From Janthinobacterium sp. J1-1 (GTDB taxonomy: Bacteria; Pseudomonadota; Gammaproteobacteria; Burkholderiales; Burkholderiaceae_D), in the NCBI RefSeq assembly GCF_030944405.1, contig NZ_CP132339.1:1054001-1118000 (forward strand): 64,000 nucleotides of DNA, given 5' to 3'. Shown here piece by piece: positions 21,058 to 32,810 of the stretch. The translations under genes and the position numbers were made by a program. Under the pieces are notes generated by a model. It did not search any database. It had not been told where the DNA came from and saw only the letters and a list, made by a program, of their open reading frames with translations. The number at the start of each line of letters is the position of its first letter. The stretch's first letter is position 1.

Positions 21058-21452
21058 CGGCACCGGCAAGGCGTCTGACGCCGCTGACCCTGGTCAGCGG
21101 CGGCCATGCCAGCCTGCGCGAGGCCGCCATCGCGCAAGCCTTGCCGCCGGGGCAATCCACTGCCGTGATCCTCGAAGGATTGGCTGACGGCAACTCCATC
21201 CTGGCCGACCTGGCCGAACACACTTCCCCTCCCGCCGCATTGCAGTTGCTCCGCATCGCACCCGGTTGCCTGTGCTGCAGCGGCAATCTGGTATTGCGTG
21301 TAACATTGAATCGTCTTCTGCGCCATCCGCCCGCGCATTTGTTCCTCAGCCTGGCAGACGCCACGCATATCGAACAACTGCGCAGCTGGCTTGCCGCCAG
21401 TCCCTACGATGCCTGGCTGGCGCTGGAGCCTGAGCTGACCGTCACCGCCTGA
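21054..21452 (+). CDS. Degenerate CobW/COG0523-like mini-protein
   Basis: A 132-residue protein starting with GTG inside the ntrX stop (GTGA). It follows the layout of the COG0523 metallochaperone G-domain: a first strand (LTLVSGGHASLREA) where the P-loop should be, a second strand, then the metal-binding GCLCCSGNLV motif (residues 71-77) and a third strand (HLFLSLADATHIEQL) in place of ESSGxxxP. The Walker A lysine and threonine are missing, so GTP binding looks lost. The C-terminal CobW domain is absent. Its coupling to ntrYX is notable. The family call is by pattern only. Confidence 0.6.
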   Translation: MTAPARRLTPLTLVSGGHASLREAAIAQALPPGQSTAVILEGLADGNSILADLAEHTSPPAALQLLRIAPGCLCCSGNLVLRVTLNRLLRHPPAHLFLSLADATHIEQLRSWLAASPYDAWLALEPELTVTA

Positions 21453-21614
21453 CCGTTATTGCCGTAGCCGTCCCGATCGCAGTTTGCACGCAGTTTGCAT
21501 CTCGTTACAACTACTTTCCCTGCAGAGCGGGATCGCGCTTGAAATGCCATGGCATGGTCCCCACCTCTGTTCTGAAACCGCAGGAGTTCCTCCTGCTTGA
21601 GCGAAGGACGCACA

Positions 21615-21872
21615 ATGAACCTGATCTATAACAGCGAGCAATATAGCGTCGTGGAATTCGGCGCCGACCGCAACCTGGACGCCTTGCGTTTCGGCGGCTA
21701 TGAAATCGTCGACAAGAGCGGCAAGCGCGAAACCTTTATCGCCGGCGTGCTGGCGCAAAACTTTCGCCGCGATGTCAGCGAGCTGATCGCCAGCGAACCG
21801 ACCATGGAAGAAATCGATGAATTTCTCGGCAGCTACGATTCCCTGATGAGCCAGCCGGTGCTGCTGCACTAG
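21615..21872 (+). CDS. DUF3567 domain protein
   Basis: An 85-residue acidic cytoplasmic protein starting MNLIYNSEQYSVVEFGADR, matching the small DUF3567 family common in Burkholderiales. The start at 21615 follows GAAGGACGCACA; an in-frame start 18 bp earlier is less natural. No catalytic motif is evident and the function is unknown. It stands alone, with 162 bp between the CobW-like gene and its start. Confidence 0.75.
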   Translation: MNLIYNSEQYSVVEFGADRNLDALRFGGYEIVDKSGKRETFIAGVLAQNFRRDVSELIASEPTMEEIDEFLGSYDSLMSQPVLLH

Positions 21873-21958
21873 ACACGGCGGGTTGGTGGCGATCGCCACC
21901 AACCCCATTCCCTTGACGGCATGGTAAGGTGGCGGGGTTACCTTGCTGCAAAGTCATC

Positions 21959-22738
21959 ATGTGCCAACTTCTCGGAATGAATTGCAATGTCCCCACCGAC
22001 ATTGTCTTTAGTTTTACCGGCTTCGCCATGCGCGGCGGCCATACCGATACCCACCACGACGGCTGGGGCATCGCCTTTTTCGAAGGCGCCGGCGTGCGCC
22101 ATTTCGTCGATCACCAGGCGGCCATCGCCTCGCCGGTGGCCGAGCTGATCAAACGCTATCCGATCAAGTCGCGCAATGTCATCGCGCATATCCGCAAGGC
22201 CACGCAAGGCCGGGTAGCGCTGGAAAACTGCCACCCCTTCGTGCGCGAACTGTGGGGCCGCTACTGGGTCTTCGCCCACAATGGCGACTTGAAGGAATTC
22301 AATCCCGTGCTGAATGGCAGCTATCGCCCGGTCGGCTGTACCGACAGCGAGCGGGCTTTCTGCTATCTGCTGCAGGAGCTGCACGCGCGCTTCGGCGACG
22401 CGCCGCCCGCCTTGCCGCAGCTGCACGCGGCGCTGGCCGAGCTGTTGCCGGGCATCGCTGCGCACGGCACCTTCAACATGATGCTGTCGAGCGGCGAGGC
22501 GCTGTTTGCCCACTGTTCCACCAGTTTGCACTATCTGGTGCGACAGCATCCGTTTCCAACTGCTAAACTATCCGACGAAGACCTCAGCGTGGACTTTTCC
22601 CAGGTCACCACGCCGCAGGACCGGGTGGCCGTGATCGTCACGCAGCCATTGACGACCAACGAGCAATGGACGGCGTTCGCGCCCGGTGAACTGAAGCTGT
22701 TTGTAGACGGCGCTGTACAAGAAGCGCCCGTGATTTAA
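21959..22738 (+). CDS. Class II glutamine amidotransferase (YafJ type)
   Basis: A 259-residue Ntn-hydrolase-type glutamine amidotransferase. The nucleophilic cysteine is residue 2 (MCQLLGMNCN), exposed after Met removal, and the fold signatures HHDGWGIAFFEG, AHIRKATQG and FAHNGDL are present. The protein consists of the glutaminase domain only, as in YafJ/YafJ-like proteins, so the acceptor reaction is unknown. The start at 21959 is fixed by the need for Cys at position 2. The gene is monocistronic by spacing. Confidence 0.9.
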   Translation: MCQLLGMNCNVPTDIVFSFTGFAMRGGHTDTHHDGWGIAFFEGAGVRHFVDHQAAIASPVAELIKRYPIKSRNVIAHIRKATQGRVALENCHPFVRELWGRYWVFAHNGDLKEFNPVLNGSYRPVGCTDSERAFCYLLQELHARFGDAPPALPQLHAALAELLPGIAAHGTFNMMLSSGEALFAHCSTSLHYLVRQHPFPTAKLSDEDLSVDFSQVTTPQDRVAVIVTQPLTTNEQWTAFAPGELKLFVDGAVQEAPVI

Positions 22739-22792
22739 TTTGTTGACGACAATACCGGGCAATGCTGCCAAAATAGCCAACAGCGCGGGCAC

Positions 22793-24148
22793 ATGGTATG
22801 GTCAATAGTGAACCCTGACGCAGGCGTGGCGCCGCCAGTGTCACTCGACGTGATTGATGAAGATTTAATGATCGATATTTCCAGCAACGACATCACCCCG
22901 AAACCCTTGCGCGTGCGCGAGTTCTATCTGGGGCGACAGCCCATCCTCGACCGCAACCAGGCCCTGTTCGGCTATGAGTTGCTATTTCGCAACGCTCCGG
23001 TCGGGCCTGCCAATATCACCAGCGACCTGTCGGCCACGGCCACCGTGATCGCCCATGCCTCGCAGCTGGGCATGGAAAAGGTGGTCGGTGACGCGCTCGG
23101 TTTCGTCAATGTCGACGCCGATGTGATCATGAGCGACATCTTCAGTTTCCTGCCGCGCGAAAAAGTAGTGCTGGAAATCGTCGAATCGATGCAGGTGACG
23201 CCGGAACTGCGCGCGCGCATCAGCGAGCTGGCCGGCCATGGCTTTGTGTTTGCGCTGGAAAACGTGGTGGCCGACACGGCGCAAGTGCAGGAATTGCTGC
23301 CGCTGGTGCAATACGTCAAGATGGACATGCGCACGGTCGAGCCTGCGGCCCTGGCCAGCCTGGCGCTGCGCTTCAAGCGCGAGCAAAAGAAACTGGTGGC
23401 CGAAAAAGTCGAAACGCGCGAAGAATTCAAGTCGACCCTCGACCTCGGTTTCGATTACTTCCAGGGCTATTACTTTGCCAAGCCCGCCATCATGACGGGC
23501 AAGAAGCTGTCGCCGTCGCAGCTGGCCGTGATGGAACTGATGACCCTGGTCACCTCGGACGCCGACAATATGGACATCGAGCGCGCCATCAAGCGCGACG
23601 TGTCGCTGGCCCTGAACCTGCTGCGCCTGGTCAACACGCCGGCCGTCGGCGCGCGGCAGCGCATCGATTCGCTGAGCCAGGCCGTCAGCGTGCTGGGCCG
23701 CCGCCAGCTGCAGCGCTGGCTGCAAATCATGCTGTATGCGGAGCCAAGCAAGCGCGGCCACAGCATGACGCCGCTGCTGATGCTGGCCACCACGCGCGGC
23801 CGCCTGCTCGAATTGCTGGCCAGCAAGCTGCGCCCGAACCACGCCCATTCGGCCGATATCGCCTTTACGGTCGGCATCATGTCGCTGATGGACACGCTGT
23901 TTGCCGTGCCGATGGCCGATATCCTGAAACAGATCGAAGTGATCGACGAAGTGGCCGAAGCGCTGCTGTCGCGCGGCGGTTTCTATGGCGACTTGCTGCG
24001 CCTGGCCGAATGCATCGAGCGCATCGAAGACATGGAAGGCGAGATCGTGCCGACCCTGCGCGACCTGGCGATGTCGCCCGACGACCTGGTCGAGCTGGAA
24101 ATGGCCGCGTTCGAGTGGAGTGACAACGTCGTCAGATACGCGCTGTAA
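22793..24148 (+). CDS. EAL-HDOD signalling protein
   Basis: A protein of about 451 residues with an N-terminal EAL-like domain (about 40-240; FYLGRQPILDRNQALFGYELLFR) and a C-terminal HDOD domain (about 240-440). The EAL signature reads YELLFR and the catalytic DDFGTGYS loop is absent, so c-di-GMP hydrolysis is unlikely; such proteins (YuxH/CdgJ type) act as signalling scaffolds. The first ATG is at 22793; another at 22868 (MIDISSND) starts closer to the conserved domain and could be the real start. A palindromic repeat follows the stop. Confidence 0.85.
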   Translation: MVWSIVNPDAGVAPPVSLDVIDEDLMIDISSNDITPKPLRVREFYLGRQPILDRNQALFGYELLFRNAPVGPANITSDLSATATVIAHASQLGMEKVVGDALGFVNVDADVIMSDIFSFLPREKVVLEIVESMQVTPELRARISELAGHGFVFALENVVADTAQVQELLPLVQYVKMDMRTVEPAALASLALRFKREQKKLVAEKVETREEFKSTLDLGFDYFQGYYFAKPAIMTGKKLSPSQLAVMELMTLVTSDADNMDIERAIKRDVSLALNLLRLVNTPAVGARQRIDSLSQAVSVLGRRQLQRWLQIMLYAEPSKRGHSMTPLLMLATTRGRLLELLASKLRPNHAHSADIAFTVGIMSLMDTLFAVPMADILKQIEVIDEVAEALLSRGGFYGDLLRLAECIERIEDMEGEIVPTLRDLAMSPDDLVELEMAAFEWSDNVVRYAL

Positions 24149-24181
24149 TCCTGCACCACCATGGGCATGGCCAACACTATT

Positions 24182-24263
24182 GTCGGATTACGGCCCGATG
24201 GGCCTAATCCGACCTACGCGGCTTCAAATGGCCGTAGGTCGGGTTAGCGTAGCGTAACCCGAC
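24182..24263. repeat. Composite palindromic (REP-like) repeat
   Basis: Three nested inverted repeats lie between the convergent EAL-HDOD and SPW genes. GTCGGATTA pairs with TAATCCGAC (24182-24213), CCTACG with CGTAGG (24213-24238), and GTCGGGTTA with TAACCCGAC (24238-24263). Units of the type GTAGGTCGGGTTAGCG are dispersed in many proteobacterial genomes. It may also act as a bidirectional terminator. Confidence 0.75.
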
Positions 24264-24289
24264 ACTACCGCCACCGCCAACAATGTTGT

Positions 24290-24661
24290 TTAGGCCGCCG
24301 CCCCCGGCCAATGCTTGTGCAGCTCGGGATCGGTGCGCAGCTCCCACAGGGCCAGCACCACCACGGCGATGCCGGTAATCAGGCAATTCCACAGGATGGG
24401 GCCCTGGTCGGCCAGGCGCAGCACCCATGGCGACACCGCCACCCACACCCCCACCAGCAGGTTGACGACGACGGCCCAGAAATAGGTCTTGTACAGGTCG
24501 AAGGCGGCCAGCACGGCGATCACCAGCCCGGACGCGAGGGCATTGATCATCTGCGGCGAACCTTCCGCATAGCCCAGGGCCCAGGGCGACACGATCAGCC
24601 ACAGGCCCAGCAGCAGGATCACCTGGTCCTGCCAGCGTTTCAGTTTGAATTGCGTTGCCAT
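24290..24661 (-). CDS. SPW-repeat membrane protein
   Basis: A 123-residue small integral membrane protein starting MATQFKLKRWQDQVILLLG. It has four hydrophobic helices arranged as two repeats, each carrying the family motif Ser-Pro-Trp (VSPWALGY and VSPWVLRL). SPW proteins are of unknown function. It stands between the repeat and metH, on metH's strand but 95 bp after its stop. Confidence 0.85.
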   Translation of the reverse strand: MATQFKLKRWQDQVILLLGLWLIVSPWALGYAEGSPQMINALASGLVIAVLAAFDLYKTYFWAVVVNLLVGVWVAVSPWVLRLADQGPILWNCLITGIAVVVLALWELRTDPELHKHWPGAAA

Positions 24662-24756
24662 ATTGCCTCCCAAGAAGATGCCGGCGCCCCCCGACGCCCG
24701 CATACAGCCTTAGTGGCATGGCGGCGGGCGAAAGTTCCGCGCGCCACCTGGCGGGC

Positions 24757-28554
<3,798 letters not shown>

Positions 28555-29209
28555 TTCATGCTTTCAATAGGCAACGGGCGGCGGCGCGGTGGGCAGGCGT
28601 TGCGCATCAGCAGGATCAGCCGACGGAGTGCGCCGGCCGGATAGGCTGGCGGAAGGGGGCAATCGCCTGAGTTCACCGGGTCTAAAATTATACGGCATCG
28701 CGCAGTTTTGGTTTTGGGCAAAAGCCCTTGGCGGCTGCGGATAGGCCGTCCACGCAACACATTGGCATGCCAAAAAGCGTGGCGATCGTGCCATCACACT
28801 TTCTCTCACATTCTCTCCCGCATTACATTTGTAAAAATCTCGGCCAAATTGTTAATTATTTAAAAGATATCATCTTGATAGTCACTGTTTATGTGGAAAA
28901 ATCCCCACATTTTTGTAAATCCGTGAAAATTTTTTTTATGAACCAACTGCCAATGTTCTATTTGAAAACAAAGCTTGATCTATAGCAATACAGAGCGAGA
29001 GCGGTAATGCCTAAAATAAAGGTTGTCTGTGAGTTATGTTAATTACTGCCGAGAGTATTTAAACCAAAGTCATTAATAGTTGTCTTTCGGAATTTTATTC
29101 AATCATAATGTCGGTTCCTTAGATCAACATTCTCTCCAAAAGTCACCGATATGTCACATACCTCTTTCACTTCTCCTGCTGTCGCGCTGCGCGGAAACGG
29201 ATGCCAGCC
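28555..29209. other. Long intergenic region, AT-rich in its right half
   Basis: There is no convincing gene. The left part (28555-28700) is the metH leader and promoter. From about 28800 to 29150 the sequence is strikingly A/T-rich against GC-rich surroundings. A hairpin ATGTGG...CCACAT followed by TTTT lies at 28891-28914 on the plus strand and looks like a weak terminator with no obvious gene before it. The right end holds the leader of the TIG metalloprotease lipoprotein. Confidence 0.5.
28687..28692 (-). promoter_or_regulatory. metH -10 box
   Basis: On the minus strand TATAAT matches the sigma-70 -10 consensus exactly and lies about 133 bp upstream of the metH ATG. The -35 position shows only a poor match. 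The transcript leader would be about 125 nt. Confidence 0.5.
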
Positions 29210-31708
29210 ATGAAAAACCATTTGCTTATTGCATTGATTGCCATGCTGGGTCTGTCCGCTTGCGGCGGCGGTGGAGGTGGCGGCGGTACCGGCACCGTGG
29301 TGGCGACCACCACCACCAACCCCGCGCCGGCGGTGGTGTCGGCCGTGACGGCCGTCTCGGCCAACAGCGCGGCCATCGGCACCAGCGTGACGGTCACCGG
29401 TAGCAACCTCGACCGCGTCTCGGCCTTCCAGGTCGGCGGCGTGACCCTGGTTGCGAGCAATGTCAGCGCCGGCAGCGCCACCCTGGCGATGCCGGCCACG
29501 CCGGTCACCGGCGCCCTGACCCTGGTGACCGCCAGCGGCACGGTCGCCACCAGCCAGGCCATCACGGTCTACCTGCCGTTGACGGCCGGCGAACTGACAC
29601 CGGCCAGCGGCATCGTCGGCGGCAGCGTGACCATCACCGGCAGCGGCATGGCCAATGTCACGGCAGTGGTGTTTGCCAACGGCACCGCCGCCACCGTGCA
29701 AAGCCATACCGACAGCAGCGTGACCTTCGTGGTGCCGGTCGGCGCCGTGACGGGCCAGTTGACCGTGCGCGGTACCTTCAACGAAGCGCTGACCAGCGCC
29801 GCCTTCACGGTCTTGCCGACCGTTGGCGTGACGTCGATCAGCACCGCCATCAGCGGCGCCAATGTGATTGTGACCGTGGCCGGCAGCAACCTGGACCAGG
29901 TCAATGGCGCCACCATCGGTGCGACCACCGCCACGATCGTCAGCGCCAGCGCCACCGAACTGCGCGTGTCGGCGCCAAGCTCGGCCACCGGCAACCTGAT
30001 GCTGTCGGCGCCGTCGCGCGCCGCCGTCAATGCCGGCACCGTGGCGGCGTTCACCCTGGGCGCCATCGATTTTTCGCAAGTGCTGAACCTGAGCGCCAGC
30101 GATGCGGCGCTGCGTTTGACGCGTGGCAAGCCTGCCGCCGTGCGCGTGTCGGTGCTGGGTACCCTGGCCGGCCGCAGCAGCCCGGCGGTGACCCTGGCGG
30201 CCACCTCGTCCACCGGCGCCAACCTGGGCAGCCTGGTCCTGAATGGTCCGGCCACCTTGCCAACGGCCAAGAACACCTACAGCTTCGACGGCAACTTCAG
30301 CGCCGCCTTGCCGGCCAGCTGGATCCAGCCCGGCCTGCAGGTGCGCGTGACGGCCGTCGGCAACGATGGCACGCAAGTGAGCCAGCAAGCCACGCCGGCC
30401 GTGTCGTCGGCCGCCAAGATGCACCTGGTGCTGGTGCCCCTGACCACCAACGACGGCACTTCCGTCCTGCCTGATCCTGAAGTGATCCGTGCCGCCATCG
30501 TGCGCGTGTATCCCTACGCCGCCGAAGACATCACCATCACCAAGCGCGTGGCGCTCAATGTCGGCGGCAGCAGCGCGGTCGACACCTGGTGGAGCGAGAC
30601 CCTGCCGAAGATTGAAGCGGCGCGCAGCCAAGAAGACAGCACCGCCTTCTACTACGGTTTCGCCACGCAGATGTCGGCCAGCCGCACCGCCGGCCTGGCG
30701 TATATCAGCGACCGCACCACGGGCGTTTCCAGCCCGTCGGCGATCGGCCTGGACGCCAGCGCCACCCGCACCGCCTCGGTCGATGCCTTCGGCAATGCAT
30801 GGCCAGAGTGGCTGACGACGATGATCCATGAAATCGGCCACAACCATGCGCTGCAGCACGTCGCCTGCGGTTCGCCGACCAATACCGCCGCCGACTATCC
30901 GTATGCGAACGGCGACCTGGGCAGCCAGCCACTGTATAACAGCAACTACGGCGCCGCCATCGGCCAGTTGAGCCAGGCGACCTACACCAGCAACGGCAGC
31001 ACCAAGCAGATGAAGGACGTGATGAGCTATTGCAGCGGCGCCTGGTTCTCGGACTACAGCTATGCCCGCATCCAGCAGTTCCTGGAAAGCTACGCCGCCC
31101 GCATCGCCCGCACCGGCCGCAGCACCTCGGTGGGCGCCAATGTGCTGGCCGCCGACAATGGTTATCTGACCATTTCGGGCCGCATCACCGCCAATGGCGT
31201 GCAATTGCACCCGGCCGTGGCCTCGGCCACCGCGCGTATCGCTACCGCCGACAGCAGCGCCAAATACAGCCTGCGGATTTTAACGGCGTCCGGACAAACT
31301 ATTAACGTGCCATTTGATACGCAGCAGCTGGCCGACAGCAGAGTCGACGTGAGCCACTTCCGTGTCAGCTTTGCCAACCCCGGCGACATCAGCGATATCG
31401 ACGTGCTGGCCAACGGCAAGGTCGTCAGCAAGCTGGACCGTTCGGCACGCCGTGCCGCCGTGGCCAGCGCCGCCTCGCTGGAGGTCAAGCAAACGGCCGC
31501 CGCCCTGGCCCTGACGTGGAATGCCGACGTCGAGCCATATGCCGCCGTGCTGTTCGTCGCTGCCGATGGCCGCAAGACCGTGGTCGCCAGCGCCCTGACG
31601 GGCGGTACCGCTTCGGTCGATATCAGCGCCTTGCCGGCCGGTGGCCGCTTCGAGGTGAGCCTGTCGTCGTCGGTACGTGGCCGCATGGTGAAGGTGGCGC
31701 GCCAGTAA
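29210..31708 (+). CDS. TIG-domain lipoprotein with zinc metalloprotease motif
   Basis: An 832-residue predicted lipoprotein. The lipobox LSAC is followed by an eight-glycine tether. Three Ig-like TIG/IPT repeats (about 35-290), a middle beta domain (about 290-400), and a protease domain (about 400-640) follow. The protease domain has the zinc motif HEIGHNHALQH (His540, Glu541, His544, His550), then VACG and DVMSYCS (Met-turn candidate). This resembles metzincin/M66-type exported peptidases. The C-terminal ~190 residues are beta-rich. The ATG at 29210 was chosen over 29201 because it follows GGAAACGG and gives a clean signal peptide. No protease partner is adjacent. Confidence 0.75.
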   Translation: MKNHLLIALIAMLGLSACGGGGGGGGTGTVVATTTTNPAPAVVSAVTAVSANSAAIGTSVTVTGSNLDRVSAFQVGGVTLVASNVSAGSATLAMPATPVTGALTLVTASGTVATSQAITVYLPLTAGELTPASGIVGGSVTITGSGMANVTAVVFANGTAATVQSHTDSSVTFVVPVGAVTGQLTVRGTFNEALTSAAFTVLPTVGVTSISTAISGANVIVTVAGSNLDQVNGATIGATTATIVSASATELRVSAPSSATGNLMLSAPSRAAVNAGTVAAFTLGAIDFSQVLNLSASDAALRLTRGKPAAVRVSVLGTLAGRSSPAVTLAATSSTGANLGSLVLNGPATLPTAKNTYSFDGNFSAALPASWIQPGLQVRVTAVGNDGTQVSQQATPAVSSAAKMHLVLVPLTTNDGTSVLPDPEVIRAAIVRVYPYAAEDITITKRVALNVGGSSAVDTWWSETLPKIEAARSQEDSTAFYYGFATQMSASRTAGLAYISDRTTGVSSPSAIGLDASATRTASVDAFGNAWPEWLTTMIHEIGHNHALQHVACGSPTNTAADYPYANGDLGSQPLYNSNYGAAIGQLSQATYTSNGSTKQMKDVMSYCSGAWFSDYSYARIQQFLESYAARIARTGRSTSVGANVLAADNGYLTISGRITANGVQLHPAVASATARIATADSSAKYSLRILTASGQTINVPFDTQQLADSRVDVSHFRVSFANPGDISDIDVLANGKVVSKLDRSARRAAVASAASLEVKQTAAALALTWNADVEPYAAVLFVAADGRKTVVASALTGGTASVDISALPAGGRFEVSLSSSVRGRMVKVARQ

Positions 31709-31723
31709 GCGCCCTGGTTTGCC

Positions 31724-31760
31724 AAGCGCTCAGCCGCCCGGCGTCGGGCGGCTGAGCGTT
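31724..31760. terminator. Strong hairpin between convergent genes
   Basis: AAGCGCTCAGCCGCCCG (31724-31740) pairs with CGGGCGGCTGAGCG followed by TT (31745-31760), a stem of about 14-16 bp with a 4-base loop. It lies between the stop of the lipoprotein gene and the stop of the SUKH gene and could end transcription in both directions, although there is no long T-tract. Confidence 0.6.
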
Positions 31761-31794
31761 GACGGATATTGCCGCAGGCGCGTGGCCGTTTCCC

Positions 31795-32211
31795 TTATTG
31801 CTGCACGCTGAAAATCTGCCCGATCAGAAATGCCTGCAGATCATTTTTCAGTACCTGCACGATACCGCCGTTGGGGGTGGCCCACATGACAACAGTCTGT
31901 GCGAGGTTGTCGTACAGGTAGTAATGCCCATCGCCTGCGTCGAGCAGGGGAACGGCATTGCGCGGGTAGGTCGGATCGCGACTCAGGTCGGCATGGCTGT
32001 TTCTGACATTCAGGTAATAGTCGTCCGGCACGCCAAGCCCGTAGATTTCGATGCCGCCGAATACAATCACGCCGAAGGTTGTTAAAAATAATATGTATTC
32101 GGGCGACAGCTTCCATCCCAGTGCGGCTTCGAGGGCCCGCACGCCATCCATGGTTGCCGGGCGGTTTTTTGCCCGGTGGCGCTCGACCAGTTCTTTCAGT
32201 TCATTCATCAT
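31795..32211 (-). CDS. SMI1/KNR4 (SUKH) family protein, probable immunity protein
   Basis: A 138-residue cytoplasmic protein with the SUKH pattern: MDGVRALEAALGWKLSPEY, then FGVIVFGGIEIYGL and NAVPLLDAGDGHYYLYDN. SUKH proteins commonly neutralise nuclease toxins encoded just upstream. Here the ATG overlaps the LHH nuclease stop (ATGA at 32208-32211), so the two are translationally coupled as toxin-immunity pairs are. It is the last gene of the six-gene dynamin/HerA operon and faces the lipoprotein gene. Confidence 0.8.
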   Translation of the reverse strand: MMNELKELVERHRAKNRPATMDGVRALEAALGWKLSPEYILFLTTFGVIVFGGIEIYGLGVPDDYYLNVRNSHADLSRDPTYPRNAVPLLDAGDGHYYLYDNLAQTVVMWATPNGGIVQVLKNDLQAFLIGQIFSVQQ

Positions 32212-32810
32212 GCCGTACCCTCTCCACGCTGGTTTTCAATTTGTTGTGCCCGCGCTTTCCAATGCTCGATGCGCTCCTTGCAGAAGTCTGCCCGGTTGAT
32301 TTCAGTTTCCTTGAGCTTGTCGTGCAGGATATTGTCATTGCCATTGCTGCGGTGTTCGGCGCCGGTCAGTTCGGCTAGCGGAGAATCGGGCTTTTGCCCG
32401 ATATGATGCAGTTCAATCGGTTTTCCCTGGCTATCGAGCGGCGCCAGGCCCTCCTTCATTCGTTCCAAATTCGTTTCCCCCCACACGTCAGTTTTGTCCA
32501 GGTCGATATCGGTACGGATCAGAGCGTCCTTGTCATTGACGACGGTGGCCTCGAGTTCAGCTTTTTCATAGATCCCGCCTTCCGCTTCGCTGCCGATGGC
32601 ATCGAGTACGGTGTCCGGGTAGTCGCCCTGTTTCAGACGCTCGCGCGTTTCACTACTGAGCGGCGGCAGCTGTTCGCGGCTTTCCTGGGTCAGTCTGAGC
32701 GGCTTGTCCAGTTCCGCAAGGTTCATGGTCCTGCCTGGCATGTCCTGCGCTTGCAGTGCCAACTGGCAGGACGCCTCAGGCTGATACATGGAAAACATTT
32801 CAATTTTCAT
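32208..32810 (-). CDS. LHH-motif HNH-type nuclease (probable toxin)
   Basis: A 200-residue protein. The C-terminal half carries the LHH nuclease core: GKPIELHHIGQ (Leu134-His135-His136), DSPLAELT, EHRSNGND and a helical end with KERIEHWKAR. This matches the LHH subgroup of HNH/Endo VII toxins. Such domains usually sit at the end of large secreted toxins; here the protein is short with no signal or export domain. The ATG has an ideal AAGGAG five bases upstream and overlaps the HerA stop (ATGA, 32807-32810). It is followed by its likely SUKH antidote. Confidence 0.8.
   Translation of the reverse strand: MKIEMFSMYQPEASCQLALQAQDMPGRTMNLAELDKPLRLTQESREQLPPLSSETRERLKQGDYPDTVLDAIGSEAEGGIYEKAELEATVVNDKDALIRTDIDLDKTDVWGETNLERMKEGLAPLDSQGKPIELHHIGQKPDSPLAELTGAEHRSNGNDNILHDKLKETEINRADFCKERIEHWKARAQQIENQRGEGTA

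Noticed and set aside
28555..28700. Cobalamin or SAH riboswitch upstream of metH
   Set aside because: The B12-box and SAH-riboswitch core sequences could not be found by eye.
28728..28985. Plus-strand 85-codon open frame in the AT-rich region
   Set aside because: Composition and start context are poor and no family is evident. The region is treated as intergenic.
29210..31708. Lipoprotein gene as a part of the six-gene operon
   Set aside because: It is on the opposite strand and convergent, with a hairpin between them.
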